Assembly (NCBI GenBank): GCA_900155495.1
Contig: FTLJ01000522.1
Span: 1-19,880, forward strand
Reading direction: 5' to 3'
Origin: Porogramme epimiltina
Lineage: Eukaryota > Basidiomycota > Agaricomycetes > Polyporales > Polyporaceae
DNA: 19,880 nt
Part shown: positions 9,029-19,880 of the stretch, piece by piece
Layout of the letters: each line of letters starts with the position of its first letter
Numbering within the stretch: position 1 is the first letter of the stretch
Notes under the pieces: model-generated
The model's input: the letters and a program-made list of their open reading frames with translations, nothing else
Database searches by the model: none
Told to the model about the DNA's origin: nothing
Made by a program: the position numbers and the translations under genes

Positions 9029-9291
9029 GCGGTCCGAGCCTGCAAGCAAATGTTCGTGACTGTGGGGGTGCGAGAGGGAGGAAGGGTGCGTGCGGGGGCT
9101 GTGGATGGACAGGTAATAGTGGTAGCAGTAGTGGTCGGGGCGGTGGAGAGGCAAGAAGCGGGAGGGACTATGTTACTGTAATGGAGAGGGCGGAGCCGCG
9201 CGGCCTGTCCGCGTATACTTATCGGTATCGTACGTACGCTACTTTGTGAAACGAGAATGCGGTCTGCGGTCTGCGGGGGCGCGTGGGGGTG

Positions 9292-12200
9292 CTAGGGGAT
9301 GCTGAACGAGAGCTCGGCGGGGCTCCCGAGGTTGATGCTTAGCACGGGCGGCTCGGGCGGCAGCTTCGGCGGGAGCGCCTCCGTGGGCGAGAACAGCTCC
9401 TCGTCCTCCTCGTCCTCCTCGGGTATCGGCTCGTCGAACTCCATCTCCTCACCCATCTCGCCCTCGCCGTCGTGTTCGTGCTCGTGCTCCGCCTCCGCGT
9501 GGAAGATGATGTGGAACTGTATGCGGGGTGCGGGTCAGCGTGACTGCGTAGGAAGCGGATAGGAGACAGGGAAGAGGGCAGCAGGGGAGGAAGCAGGGCA
9601 CGCACATGCGAAATGAGGATCTTCGTGACGCGGTGGCCCGCGGCCATGTTGGAGAAGAACGTCCCAAAGTCGTTGTTCGTCGACCGGAGCAGGTTCGGCG
9701 CGAACACGGTCGACAGCGACTCCGCCGTCATCTGGTTGCTCTCCTCGTAGTCCGTCACCTTCTCGAGGTGCTCGACGATCCGCTTCAGGAGCTCAAAGTT
9801 CGCCGGCGGCAGCGCGTGCACGATGTCCCTGACGTTCGCGACCCGCGTGCCTAGGTCGATGTCGTCACGGCCTGGAGCGGCGGTCAGCACCGCGGCCTGA
9901 AAGGGGCGCAAACAGCTATGCGACTTACCTGCTGCGCTGAGGATGCTGCCGTAGGTCTCCGAGGGGAACAAGCCTCCAGGCAGCACGCGGAACCACGACT
10001 TGATCAGGTCGCAGACGGCATGGATGTCGGTAATGTCGGATATGGGCCACTCGCCGCGGTTGAGCGCGTCTCGTAGACTGTTGACCTCGGAGTGTGCGCC
10101 AGCAATGCGGTCTGCGGGGTGATCGCAAGGAGTTTAGCAGGGGAGCGCGGAGGGGGTCCACATGCACACGGTGGGAGACAACACTCACAAATGCCGACCT
10201 CGGTCAAGCCGCGATGCTCGACCTCGTTGATAAGCCGCTCGAGGAAGACAGGCACGGCGCCACCCAGGACTTCCCCGTCCGGTGCCTCGCGCTGGAGCAG
10301 GAACTCAAGCTCGACGCCAAACACTAACGGGCACCATCCGTCACGTCAGCTCACGCGCCAGGGGCACCACGACACGGACGTACCTGCCACGGGGTCGCGC
10401 GTCGCCACGGCGGGCTTCGCGAGGAGCTCGTCCAGCATCTGCGGCTTGTCGTTCCCGCCGAGGTACGTCAGCCGCCGTTTTGCCGTCATCTTGGACACCC
10501 GCTCGATGGTCTCGACCCAGCGCTTCATGTCCAGCTGGCTCGCGGCCTGGAGGAGGTAGTGCCCGCCGTCCTCGGAGTCGACCTGGAACACGAACGAGCG
10601 CTCGTTGTTGACGAACTGCGCGACGCGCGCGCCTGCGACGGACACGACGAGCGACGGCTTGCTCGACGGCATGAAGTCGAGCTCCGCGCGCGTGCGCGGG
10701 CCCTTGCCGGGGCTGCCCCCGACCGAGAGCGTGTCCGACGTGAACGCGGACGAGATCGGGCGCATGAGCTGGAAGAACGCCGACGACATGCTCTTCTTGT
10801 TCCGGTGCTGCTTCGGCATGACCGGGTTCTGCCGCCGCTGCCCCATCGCCTTGTTGATCTGCTCCTCGCGCCGGTCGTGCCGCTGCTGCTCTTGCCGCTT
10901 CTCCTTGCTGAGTCGGTCCCGCCAGAGCTTGTCGCGCCGGTTCTTGTCCTGCTGCAGGGCGACGAGGTTCTGGAACGGCCGCTGCGCGCGCTTGCTCGTC
11001 GACATGCTCAGCTGCGGGCCTTCCCGGTGGGCGTCTTCGCGGATGGCTCTCATGTCAAAGTGTACCGCGGCAAGCTCGCGCTCCATGTTGTTCAGGCGTT
11101 CAAACTCCCGGCGGTCGGCCTCGCGGCGGCGCTGTTTCTTGTTCGATGGCATTCCGGCGGCGTTGGCGAGAAGCGTCTGCAGGGTCCTACCATACAAAAA
11201 TCAGCGCGCAATGTATACCTTCCGTCACGCGCGCAGACTTACCTCCGCTTCTCGAAGTTCACGAGGATGACTTTCTCCTCAGAGGGCGACTCGAGTACGT
11301 CCGGCATGCTGATGATTTCCAGAATCTTCTCCATGAGCCAACCAATATCCGCCGTGAGCGTCCCTCTCGACGATAGTTTGGTAACTACAGTCTTTACGAG
11401 ATACGCCGCAAGGGTGTCACAACCCGTTCCCCGAGCCATCGCGACTCCCAGCCACGCGCGCTGGTACGTCCGGCTCTCAACGCTGAGGACGGCAGAGGTC
11501 AGGATCGCCTCGACGAACGAGCGAACGCATGGGCGTTCGTGAACGGCCACGTCCGCCGCGTTCTCGCCGTCCCAATTCCGCCGGCGGGAGACTTCTATGG
11601 CTCGCAGCATCAGGTCCATGCGCTGTTGGCGCCCTTGGATGCCGAGTCGGAGTGCCACGAGTTTCGAGATGAGCCACTTCCGCAGGATCCCAAACGCGCG
11701 GATGCAGCTGCGCACTGCGGGTGGAAGGAGGCGGTAGAGGTTGTCCTGCGTCAACTCCGAAATCAGAGGTGATGGCTCGACCTCGAGCACGTAAGAGCTC
11801 ATTGACTGGATCTCCACTTCGTCCGCAATTGAACTGGGGTCGCGGTTCAGGAACCAACCCGTGCGGTCTGCCGACTGGAGTTCGAAAAGGTCCGCGGTCG
11901 CGAAGAGATCCTGATAAAGAGAAGGGATCTGTCAATTGCTGTCTACTTAGATGGCTGAAGGTTCGCGCTCGCACCTCCTGCGTGACGTTGCGGAACGTCG
12001 CTGACGCCATCAGGTTGAGGTTGTTGACAAGTTCCTCCGGATCAAGCTGATCGATATCGGGGAGCTCGGAACTATAGCTCGCAGACGCCATTCCGTCATT
12101 CGCAACATCGGGCGCAGGCAAGCTTCGCGGGGACGGACGCATTGTCTGTGAGCGGAAGGTGGCAAGAAGGCTCTTCCGTGATTGGTCTAGTTGCCTAAGA

Positions 12201-15200
12201 GATTGACCAGCATCGGACTCCGGGTTTGATCCGACCTCGAGCAGCTTCTGTTCTGTGGGCTGCGTGAGGAACGACAAGAAAGCTTCATAAAGCCCCCCGT
12301 CATCAAGGGCATCCTGCGCGCCAGCTCCCTGCAAGATCCACTCGCTGAGCGTATCGAACACCTCCAACCGCAGGCGCACGACGTGAGAGATTTCATCGGG
12401 CGTCAGCTCGCGACCAGACTGATGGGCGCCAGCGTAGCGTTTCCGGAGAAGCTGTGGCACAAGAACGGATCGTTGTCAGCCTCCGATGTGGTGTCGTGAC
12501 GGGCTGACGTACCTCGAATAAAACCTGAGGCGTTACGAAGCAGCGGAAGACGTGCCACCACACCTGGGCGAAGTCGTCCATGTCCACCCGCACCTCCCTC
12601 GTCTTCCTGTCCGTCAGCGGCATCTCCCCATTATCGTCGGCGACCGACACGGATACACCTTGAAGCCCATGGACGAGAACATCAACAAGCCGATCCAGGG
12701 TGCCGGCCTGTACGACGACGCGGAGCGGCCTTTCAGAGACGACATCGGAGGCGACAAGGCTTGTTCGCTGCGAGATGGATGGCAGGGAGTTGCGACGGGC
12801 TAAACTGGGTTTGCGCTCAGTTCCGTGACCATGGGAAGACCCGGGAGTGACGCGGATGGAAGGCGTGCGGCTGAACATCTTCTCGGTCACAGGTGAGTCG
12901 GCCGCCGTCCGACTCGGTGGGCGTGATGGGGCGCGGGAAGTCGGCCTGGAAGCGGATACGGCCTCTCCTCCGGGTTGAACGAGTAGTAGCAGTTCTCCGC
13001 CATAAACGGGGATCACCGTTCCGCCGAGGTCGAACCCAGGGAGCTTATGACGATCTGACCGGATTGTCCTGTCGCCATCAGATTGAAGACGGAGGTCGCG
13101 AATGTCCTGGACATTGAGAGAAGAGCTGCTTTCAATCCTACCACGAAGGATTTGCCCGCGGCTGACGAAGGCAACAGTAGGAAGTGGCTCGGGGAAGAGC
13201 AACGCTGCTAGTGGATGTGTCGTTTGGTGGCTGGATAGACGGGACCAGAAGTACGGCTCGAACAAGCCTTTTCTCCGTGGCTCCGCGGCGAGGGAAAGGG
13301 ACATGAATTGATCGACCCTGAAATCCACGTCAGGCTCGATCGCCATCCGTAGAACAAGACCACTTACCTCAAGAACTTCGCTGCTAACCCGCGGTTTGCA
13401 CCATCTGAAGACAGCGTCTTCCAATGCGTAACAAGAACGTCCACAACAGGCAACTCCAACACGCTACCTGCCGCCTCAAGCCGCTGTCTACATGAGGCAA
13501 AGTGCATCCTCAACTCGTCGAACTGCGTCCGCGCCGCACACATGGGCTCTACAGGCCAGTCCTCTCCCTCTCCCCCGCGCGCCCGCTCGAGCGCCTCGCG
13601 CACCTCGCGCTCCGCGTCGCCCGCCCACGGATACGCGAGCGGCGCGTTCTGCGTCGGCTCGTCCCCACGCACGAGTATCTGCGCCCAGCGCTGCACGGTC
13701 GCGAGCGCGTCCGGGTCCACGCGGCGCCACACCTTGTCGAGGCGTGCGATCGGGCGCGCGCACAGTGCGGCCATGACCGCGCGCCACGCGCACGCGTCCC
13801 CGCCGCGCCGCGCGCACTCCGCGATGCGCACCCACGCGCCGACGACCTCGGCGCGCGAGTGTGGGCGCCGGCCGTCGTGCGCCGGGTGCATGTGCACGGT
13901 GCCCGCGGGCTCGGGGACGAGGACCTGGATGAGGACGAGCCGCGTGAGCCAGTGCGGCCGCTCGTCGCTTCCCAGGAAGGGGGCAAGCGGGGATAGGGGC
14001 GCGGGCGAGTCGCCCGGCTCCGAGGCGGTCGCGGCGCCGAGGACGTGGTTGAGCAGGAGCGTGCCGGGAGCGTTCTGGAGGGCGCCCTTCTGCGAAGCGA
14101 ATAGTGAGCGAGCGATGAGCGCAGGGTCCAGGGTGAGGAGCACATCCCGCGAGAGGCCTTCCTCTTCGAGCGCGCCGCGTAGCGCGTCGGGGGAGACGGT
14201 TGGCGGCGGACGTTGCGCGGCGGGCTCCCCGAGGGCTTCGATGATCGACTGCATCTTGCTGTCGCCGGGTCTTGGCGAGAATGTGCCTAGGTTCGGCGAC
14301 ACTTCTTCGGTACCCGCGGGCAGGGGAGAGGACGGCGCGGGTGTCACCGTCGCCGTCGACGACGGCGACGCGGAAATGACGTCTTTGGGCGAGAAGTCGG
14401 GGATCGTATCTTTCACCCACGCCTCCCAGCCCGCCTCGTTCTCGGGGGAGCCGTGGTAGTCGAGGTACAGCGCCGCGAGCCACTCGACGCGTTGCAGTTC
14501 CTCGGCGCGCGCGTCGTCCGCCGCGCCGTTAATGAGGTTCGAGCAGCAGCGAAGCAACTCCGTTTCGAACGCGCTTTGGCCGACCAGGACGGGCATGCAC
14601 AGCACGACCGCCGCGGCGAACTCGCGCCACTCCGGTTTATACCTCGACCCCTCCGTGGGCGCGCCGTCGGCGGCAGGCTCCGCCTGGGATACAGCAAACG
14701 TTGTCGCAAAGACCGCCTCGTGCACGAGCGCCTCCGTGGTCCCTTTCTCCACCGCCCCTGCGCGGGTGACGAGCGCGGGGTGCGTGCCACGCCCCCAGTA
14801 CGCCCGGCGCCTGCGCATTTCCTCCCTGTCCTTGCCTTTCCCGTCGCTACCTCCACGTCCGCCCATGTCCATTTCGGAGTCTTGAAGGTCCATGTCCATC
14901 TCAGGGGGACCTACGCCCAAGTCGTTAAGGACGGCCACGAGCTCGGTGGGAAAGAGGTCGCGGATGCCTGCGCTGCGGTCGCTGGGTGGCTTGTAGAAGT
15001 ACAACTTTGAGCCCTTGAGGACGAGCTTGAAGGGTTTCCAGCCCTTGGCAAGCACGGCGCCGCCGGACATATAAGCGTGATGCGCGCGGCTGTTGAGCAT
15101 TGCAGGGTTGAAGTCCGTCATCCGGTTGATGAAACCAGACTGGTGCACCATTTGCGAGGCGCGTTTGCCACTGTTGTCGCCACCGCCGCCGCCATTGCCA

Positions 15201-16988
15201 TTGTCCGGTTCGATGATCGTAGGGGGTGCGAGCAGGGTCGGGGACGACGGGCCCTGACCAACGTGTCCCCCAGGAACGTGCGCCAGCGGGGGTGGGGATT
15301 TCGACGTCGCGCCGAAGCCGAAAGGGAAGGGAGAACGTCCTGAGGGGCCGCTGCCGATGGAACCCTTGTCCTGTTCCGGGTCTCTGGACTCGGACGAGGC
15401 AGACCCTTTGCGTTTCGGGCTCGGGGGAAGGAGACCAGACTTTTGCGCCGAGAGTTTTGAAGGAAGGCGCGGGGTGAAAGAGTGCGAGCGCGAGTGCACA
15501 TGGGAAGAAGACGTGGAGGAGGCTGGCGTGAGCGGTGGGGTGATAGGTGACGCATTCGTCGACGGCGGGCCTAGACGAGAGTTCTTCGGCGGTGAGGTAG
15601 ACAGTTCAGCAGATATCACCGGGAACGGATAGTTCATATTGAAAGAAGCAACCGACGGAGAAGGCACGGGGGATGGAGAGGCAGCGCTACTGCCAATGCT
15701 GTCGCTACGGTATGTCCTGATCTTCTGATGAAGGGACGTGTCGATGGGGGTCAAGGTAGGCGTCGAGGCGGATGCTGATATCATTCCTAGATCGTCTGCA
15801 GACTTTGACCAAGGTTTTCTTGCTAGAGAGCGCAAGTCCCCAAGCCCGCCGCCGAAAGAAGGCGGAGACGGAGAGGAAGGCGTCCGGTTCGCACCGGGTC
15901 TCGAGTCTGGGGTTGCCGTTGCCGTTCGTGCTAACGACAGGTCTGCAACCGATCTGTGAACAGAAGTCAACGTCCGTTTGGTTACGGCAGACAGGGACTG
16001 ATAAGAGTACTGTATAATAGCGGAGAAGGAGAGAACGGTCTAGACTCAAACTCTCAATACGGACACAATTCGATGCCTGAGCGCGAGCGGCCGCTGCACG
16101 CTGATGACCTCAGCATTATGGCCATTAGAATAGTCGCAATGAAGGCGGCGCGACCAGGGTAATGAGAAAAACGTGAAGCCTGAAGATGCGTACAGGGGAT
16201 ACGATGGGCCGAGGAACGTGGTGGTAGGTTGTATGGGGGCTGAGGTAGGGCAACCTCACAAGGCGAACAATCCCGCTCCCCGAGGGATGCGGAGGCGTGC
16301 AAGTGAGAGATAGTAGAGTGTTCACCCGAAAAACGCGGATGTATAGCATACATGCTCCAACAGATACTCCTATGCGCAGGGCAGGAAGTTCCCTTCCATG
16401 CCGTCAAAGGGGTACCGCAGTACATAGAAGCGCCATTTCCGCACAGTCAAGAACGCAAACAAATCATGAGATTGGGAATGGGTGCCGGCATGCAGGTATG
16501 ATGAGTGAAAAAAGCGAATGATATAAGGCATGTAGCGCAAGATAGAGCTACAGAGCTCGAGAATTCGCAAGAATGCAAGGGAGGTATGGGACGAGATTCT
16601 CGCACAGGTGTGAAAGAAACAGAAAGAGAGCAATGGGATCAACGAGCAAGCGGGAAACTCACCTGCTTGCCGCATGCATCCCAAGCCCACCTCTGTTCGG
16701 CGGCACCAGCGTGTCCAAAATGGGCCGTGGGTCGGTGGGGTGTGATATCTTGTGTTTGCGAGAGGAGCTTGTGCTCGAGCGGGGCTCGCTAGAGCTGATG
16801 GACGAACGGCCTTGACCGCCCGAGCTGGAGCGGTTGAACCATTTCGTGGGTTTCGTGAAGAGCTGCGTGAATCCACCGGAGGGGGATGAGGACCGGGGTG
16901 TACCGAGAAAGCTAGCCGGAGAGGAGGGAGATGGGGCCGTGGCCGGGGGCGGGCTGAGCGTGTTGGACGCAGCCCGGCGGGGAGCCAT
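9292..16988 (-). CDS. BEM2: Bem2-type Rho GTPase-activating protein with PH and RasGEF-like domains
   Basis: Stimulates GTP hydrolysis by Rho-family GTPases, controlling polarity, budding or hyphal growth and actin at the cell cortex. Exons (-): 16988-16663, 15953-13368, 13317-12513, 12451-11975, 11910-11243, 11186-10384, 10323-10189, 10111-9929, 9871-9606, 9516-9292. All nine junctions are GT-AG and in phase; 2157 residues, against 2167 for yeast Bem2. Seen: Ser/Pro-rich N-terminus (1-380), first PH-like domain (about 380-445, KPFKLVLKGSKLYFYKPP), RasGEF_N/RasGEF-like segments (about 510-960 and 1330-1600), a basic coiled region (1640-1755), second PH (about 1760-1853), RhoGAP (about 1889-2083) with GIYRIAG carrying the arginine finger (Arg1935), and an acidic tail with EHEHEHD. 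The RasGEF parts look non-catalytic, as assumed for Bem2. The start is the ATG of MAPRRAAS; the open frame continues upstream to a GTG, so this is a choice. Family call secure; orthology likely. Confidence 0.92.
15954..16662 (-). other. 709-bp first coding intron of the RhoGAP gene
   Basis: Donor AG|GTGAGT and acceptor TTCACAG|A join phase 2 to give ...HAAS-R-SVADLSLAR, a smooth Ser-rich continuation. The other introns of this gene are 50-89 bp, so this one is about ten times larger. I see no coding exon, tRNA or convincing snoRNA in it; it could hide a small alternative exon, a promoter or an old insertion. Confidence 0.7.
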
Positions 16989-17078
16989 GGAGAAACGAAC
17001 GTGAGGGACGGTCGTGCCAGGGAGGTGAAGGAGAGTAGACTCTGATTGTCCGATGGAGATATGCGCGTGGGTATCAAC

Positions 17079-17132
17079 CTGAGAATGGACAGATTCATGA
17101 TGAGTATGACGGGCATGATACGGGCGACTCAC
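17079..17132 (-). other. Possible 5'-UTR intron of the RhoGAP gene
   Basis: GTGAGT at 17132-17127 and CATTCTCAG ending at 17079 frame a 54-nt intron of normal size for this genome. Its removal would delete two upstream ATGs (in TATCATGCC and CATCATGAA) from the leader. Sequence pattern only. Confidence 0.4.
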
Positions 17133-17705
17133 TTCGTGGAAACCGCGGGTCTTGAGGGGAAGAGAATGGCGATGGACACTGGTGCTTCACCCGCCAGTTA
17201 ATGACTGCAATAGATGATGGAGTCCATATATGGCCTTAGTCCACGATGGGCCGGCCTGCTTGCTGGACTGGAAAAGCGAAAGGATGCGAGCAGAGTCCAC
17301 GCGGTGGGAAAAGAGGGAAAGAGGAATGTACAGAGTCGTTTGTCGTGTCGCAAGCAGGATGAAATGGATGAGTGAAGGGCAGACTTGGCGAGAGGTTGTC
17401 ATCTGTTATACCGGCCCGTGGGAACGACCTGCCGATGCGGTCGATCTCTGATATCCTCGTGACGGCCTACGATACGCTGAAAGGCCTCAACCGTGCGTGT
17501 ATTTTTCCACTGGTCGGCGTAGAACTATCTTGTACGTGAACAAAATCACTCCTGGGCCAACGCTCTTTGCAAGTCGGTATGACATCACCCTCAAAATAAA
17601 GAAGCTCAGGCGTACCCCTAACCTTAGACTGTCCGGGGACTGGCGGGGCTGGGGTCATTGGCGGACCGGCCATAATGGGCGCCTAATGATCTAATCCGGG
17701 CGTTG

Positions 17706-17740
17706 TTGCGCAAACGCAGGCGAGAGGACGTTGTCCTCTC
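17706..17740. promoter_or_regulatory. TTGCGCAA palindrome and adjacent 8-bp hairpin/dyad
   Basis: TTGCGCAA (17706-17713) is a perfect 8-bp palindrome of the kind bound by C/EBP-type bZIP dimers. Nine bases on, GAGAGGAC (17722-17729) pairs perfectly with GTCCTCTC (17733-17740) across a 3-nt spacer. Both sit 105-140 bp before the F-box ATG, a usual place for activator sites. Binding is inferred. Confidence 0.4.
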
Positions 17741-17845
17741 CCACATCCTACCCACCCCGCCCCCCGCGTCTCTCGCTTTGTTCTCTTTTCGTCACGGCAA
17801 GGTCTCTGTACAGGCGCGTGTATATCTCTCCAAGATTCCCCTGGA

Positions 17846-19880
17846 ATGTCCACAAAACACCCCGAATCGGCCGACACCTCCCAGGACATGATATCCCTCG
17901 CGACCCTCCCTTATGACCTCCTCCTGAACATTGCGCGGCACTTGGAATTTCACGACATTTATGCCGTCCAACTGGTGAGCCTTATATCCCATTTGACGCT
18001 CCATTCGCTTTGGCGTGCTCGGTTTAGAAGTGTGGTGTTGGAATGGCGGACAACTGTTTTCCAGAGCGCGCACTCTGCTGGTTAAAGCGAAGAGGGTTCG
18101 CCGGTATTTTCTGGATCTGGAAGTCGCGTACACCGCGAGACCGTACGCACGCACCTACAAGCAGCTTCGGTGGCCCTTGGTGTTCCGAACTTCGGCTTTC
18201 CTCGCGCTGGGGGTGTGGTTCATGAGGATGGTTGGGCGGCCTACCCGATTGCATCGTCCGCTTGGCAATAGCCGTCAATGCAGCGTCATGGTCCTACCAG
18301 AGCTGCTGAATGTCGGCCCATTGCCCGTCTCGTCATGTTGTACATGCCTCCCGGTGGCAAGCAAAGGAGACGAGAGGCGTTCCCATTTTCGTGGAGAGTT
18401 GTTCAGGATTTAATGTCGTATTTGTATCGTTACCCGCTATCCCCCTGATGATTTTGCTGAAAATCCTTTCCTCTAGTCGTGCAAGGCTCTTCATGCGTTT
18501 GCAATGACGCGTCCAGTGTACCGAATCCTCGCTACCGAGCTACTCAGACGCTGCCGTGCGCTCCCCCTCCATGGCTTCCAGCGCCTCCCCGACCTCACAG
18601 ACGAGCAACTTATCGAAGCCGTCAATCAAGCAGCACGATTAGAGGCAGCATGGCTTACGCGCGGCCCTCGCCCTGCGGCGTCTTCTCCATACCTCAACCC
18701 ACCGGACGGTTCGGGAACCTGCACGACTGGTTGGTACAAAGTGATCAGCGCCCCTCCTAAAGAGGAAGTTGATTGGCTGTCACCGATCACCTCAAGCTAT
18801 AGCCTGTGCGCAACCAAGAGTGGCAAGGTAGTATGTTGGGACGTGCACAGGGACATCTGTCTGGCGGAGTGGGATCCAAAGGAGCGGTGGGAGCTATGGA
18901 AGTGTAGAGTCGAATTCGACATCCGGACCGTATTCTTCACAATGGCCAAGCTCATTTCGCGACAGTGAGTACCCGATGTTTTCCCCGAAGAGTTGTCTAG
19001 TCAATTGCTAGCTAGGTTCGAAGAACGCGTTATGGAATTTGTCCTCATGAAGCTCGAATTTCCGGAGGACAGCGAGCCTGTGTTCTCTGAGCTCGCCACA
19101 TTCAAGACGATCGGCGTCGTTATGAACGTGTTCCTGCTCGATCCTTCCTCGCGGTTACTCTCCGCTTTCGTCTGGGTTTCAAGTTCGAACACGATCGGCC
19201 TGTATGCGTTACTAGACTGGAGCCTCCAAGAGTACGTCTTCATCGACACCGGGATTGAATGCGTATGTCCCTCTCGCAGTCTTGCTTGGCGCAAACTAAC
19301 CTGTCCAATAGTCAGTATCGTCAAATTGGTCTTGTATTCTCTACAAGGAGCAGATCGTGATCCATTCAGAAGAGTGCGACATCGCACATCAGTACTTTTA
19401 CCCGATCTCGGTTCTCCGACGATATTCCCGCCCTTCCGGCCAAGACTGTTCATCCACACCTAGCATATCCGATCGCGTCAACCCTGTCACAACGATGTCC
19501 GCATCTTTCATATTCCCTCCACAGTCACGACCTGTGTCTAGAGCCTCTCTCGACGACCCCGAAGACGATGCGCCGAATGGCGATGTGGTGGATGGACAAG
19601 AGGAGGATCCGGATGTCAACGGCGATGTGTATGGCGAAGACGGTGAATCCGAAACGGTCTCGGATGCAAACCCCTTTCCATACCCTCCATGGTACCCCGA
19701 AAGCGCACATTTCGTCCGGCAGTGGTGGCCGACCCTCTCTTCCGTCCCACGACTCAGTTGCACCGTTGTCCTCCTCGCCGACCATGACTCCGACACCCAC
19801 CGCACGCGCTACGTGCTCGCCCAGCACTACTTCAAGGTCCCCCTCGTGGAACGCGACGAGGTGGAGCAGCTCCCCGAGGA
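17846..19880 (+). CDS. F-box domain protein (3' partial)
   Basis: Probable substrate adaptor of an SCF ubiquitin ligase; target unknown. Exons: 17846-17974, 18477-18964, 19016-19262, 19312-19880 (runs off the window); introns 502, 51 and 49 bp, junctions in phase, 477 residues visible. Seen: F-box at about 16-62 (ISLATLPYDLLLNIARHLE, then SCKALHAFA) split by the first intron, a helical stretch (about 65-105, RALPLHGFQRL), then beta-rich sequence with a propeller-like SGKVVCWDVHRDICLAEW, a CSSNW-like SSNWSCILYKEQIVIH motif, and a long acidic insertion (about 343-383, DDPEDD...GESETVSDANP) before PWYPESAHFVRQWWP. The overall pattern fits the large basidiomycete F-box family of this architecture, which is expanded and poorly characterised. 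The start ATG gives a short hydrophilic lead into the F-box. Transcribed divergently from the RhoGAP gene. Confidence 0.85.
17975..18476 (+). other. 502-bp intron interrupting the F-box
   Basis: GTGAGC donor at 17975 and TTTCCTCTAG acceptor at 18476 splice ...IYAVQL to SCKALH..., restoring a normal F-box. The intron is about ten times the size of the other two in this gene. An open frame of about 130 codons lies in it (18015-18413), but it shows no recognisable domain and would break the F-box if translated. Confidence 0.75.

Larger units (their letters stand above)
7362..9291. other. GC-rich spacer between INO1 and the Bem2-type gene
   Basis: About 1.9 kb holding distal INO1 promoter sequence and, at its upper end, the 3' UTR of the minus-strand RhoGAP gene. 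Long frames exist on both strands (for example 8004-8807 on the minus strand), but they are Arg/Ala/Pro/His-rich, overlap each other, and show no domain or splice-supported structure. Landmarks are a perfect 14-bp palindrome (8684-8697) and four CTGGT units (9009-9028). I see no gene. Confidence 0.5.
16989..17845. promoter_or_regulatory. Divergent promoter region between the RhoGAP and F-box genes
   Basis: The 857 bp between the two start codons carry no convincing coding frame. A long pyrimidine-rich tract (about 17737-17790) precedes the F-box gene, as is common in fungal promoters, and two dyad sites lie just upstream of it (17706-17713 and 17722-17740). The RhoGAP leader occupies the low-coordinate end. 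Confidence 0.6.

Noticed and set aside
14413..14856. Other open frames within the large RhoGAP exon on both strands
   Set aside because: Shadows of the strongly biased coding frame of the RhoGAP gene.
16054..16530. Possible C/D-box snoRNA in the large RhoGAP intron (TGATGA-like boxes near 16102 and 16501)
   Set aside because: Boxes are on the antisense strand and lack a suitably spaced D box and terminal stem.
1..19880. tRNA, rRNA, CRISPR array, bacterial-style operon or intact transposon
   Set aside because: Scanning by eye found no T-loop-like GTTCRANYC context with a cloverleaf, no spaced direct repeats of array type, and no transposase or reverse transcriptase motifs. A tRNAscan-SE and Rfam search would settle the RNA part.

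Overview
The window looks like nuclear DNA of a filamentous basidiomycete, probably an Agaricomycete and perhaps a polypore. The genes are rich in short GT-AG introns (mostly 49-92 bp), coding sequence has strong G/C third positions, CpG is abundant, and the protein families are typical fungal ones. I cannot name a species.

Layout: (1) 2-1670 (+), 5'-truncated TIM50, a subunit of the mitochondrial TIM23 import machinery, seven exons. (2) 1941-2679 (-), a small three-exon gene for a 191-residue proline-rich protein that I do not recognise, convergent with TIM50. (3) 2680-5208, 2.5 kb with no convincing intact gene: a sharply CpG-depleted, lower-GC block (about 2700-3300) abuts CpG-dense sequence with one possible decayed coding segment (3423-3697, -). 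(4) 5209-7011 (-), INO1, inositol-3-phosphate synthase, complete in three exons, with a TATA box, a 26-codon upstream ORF and a tandem repeat in its upstream region. (5) 7212-9291, 2 kb of GC-rich spacer. (6) 9292-16988 (-), a complete ten-exon gene for a 2157-residue Bem2-type RhoGAP: PH, RasGEF-like segments, a second PH, RhoGAP and an acidic tail. (7) 16989-17845, a divergent promoter region. (8) 17846-19880 (+), an F-box protein gene truncated by the window edge.

These are independent eukaryotic genes, not an operon: mitochondrial protein import, inositol lipid supply, Rho GTPase/cell polarity control and probable SCF-type ubiquitin targeting. The exon models were built by hand; every junction given keeps reading frame across GT and AG. 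I found no tRNA, rRNA, CRISPR array, intact transposon or obvious new multi-gene system. The more unusual signals are two outsized introns (709 and 502 bp), the CpG-depleted block, the INO1 leader uORF, a stop-free 63-nt intron in TIM50, and the unrecognised 191-residue protein.
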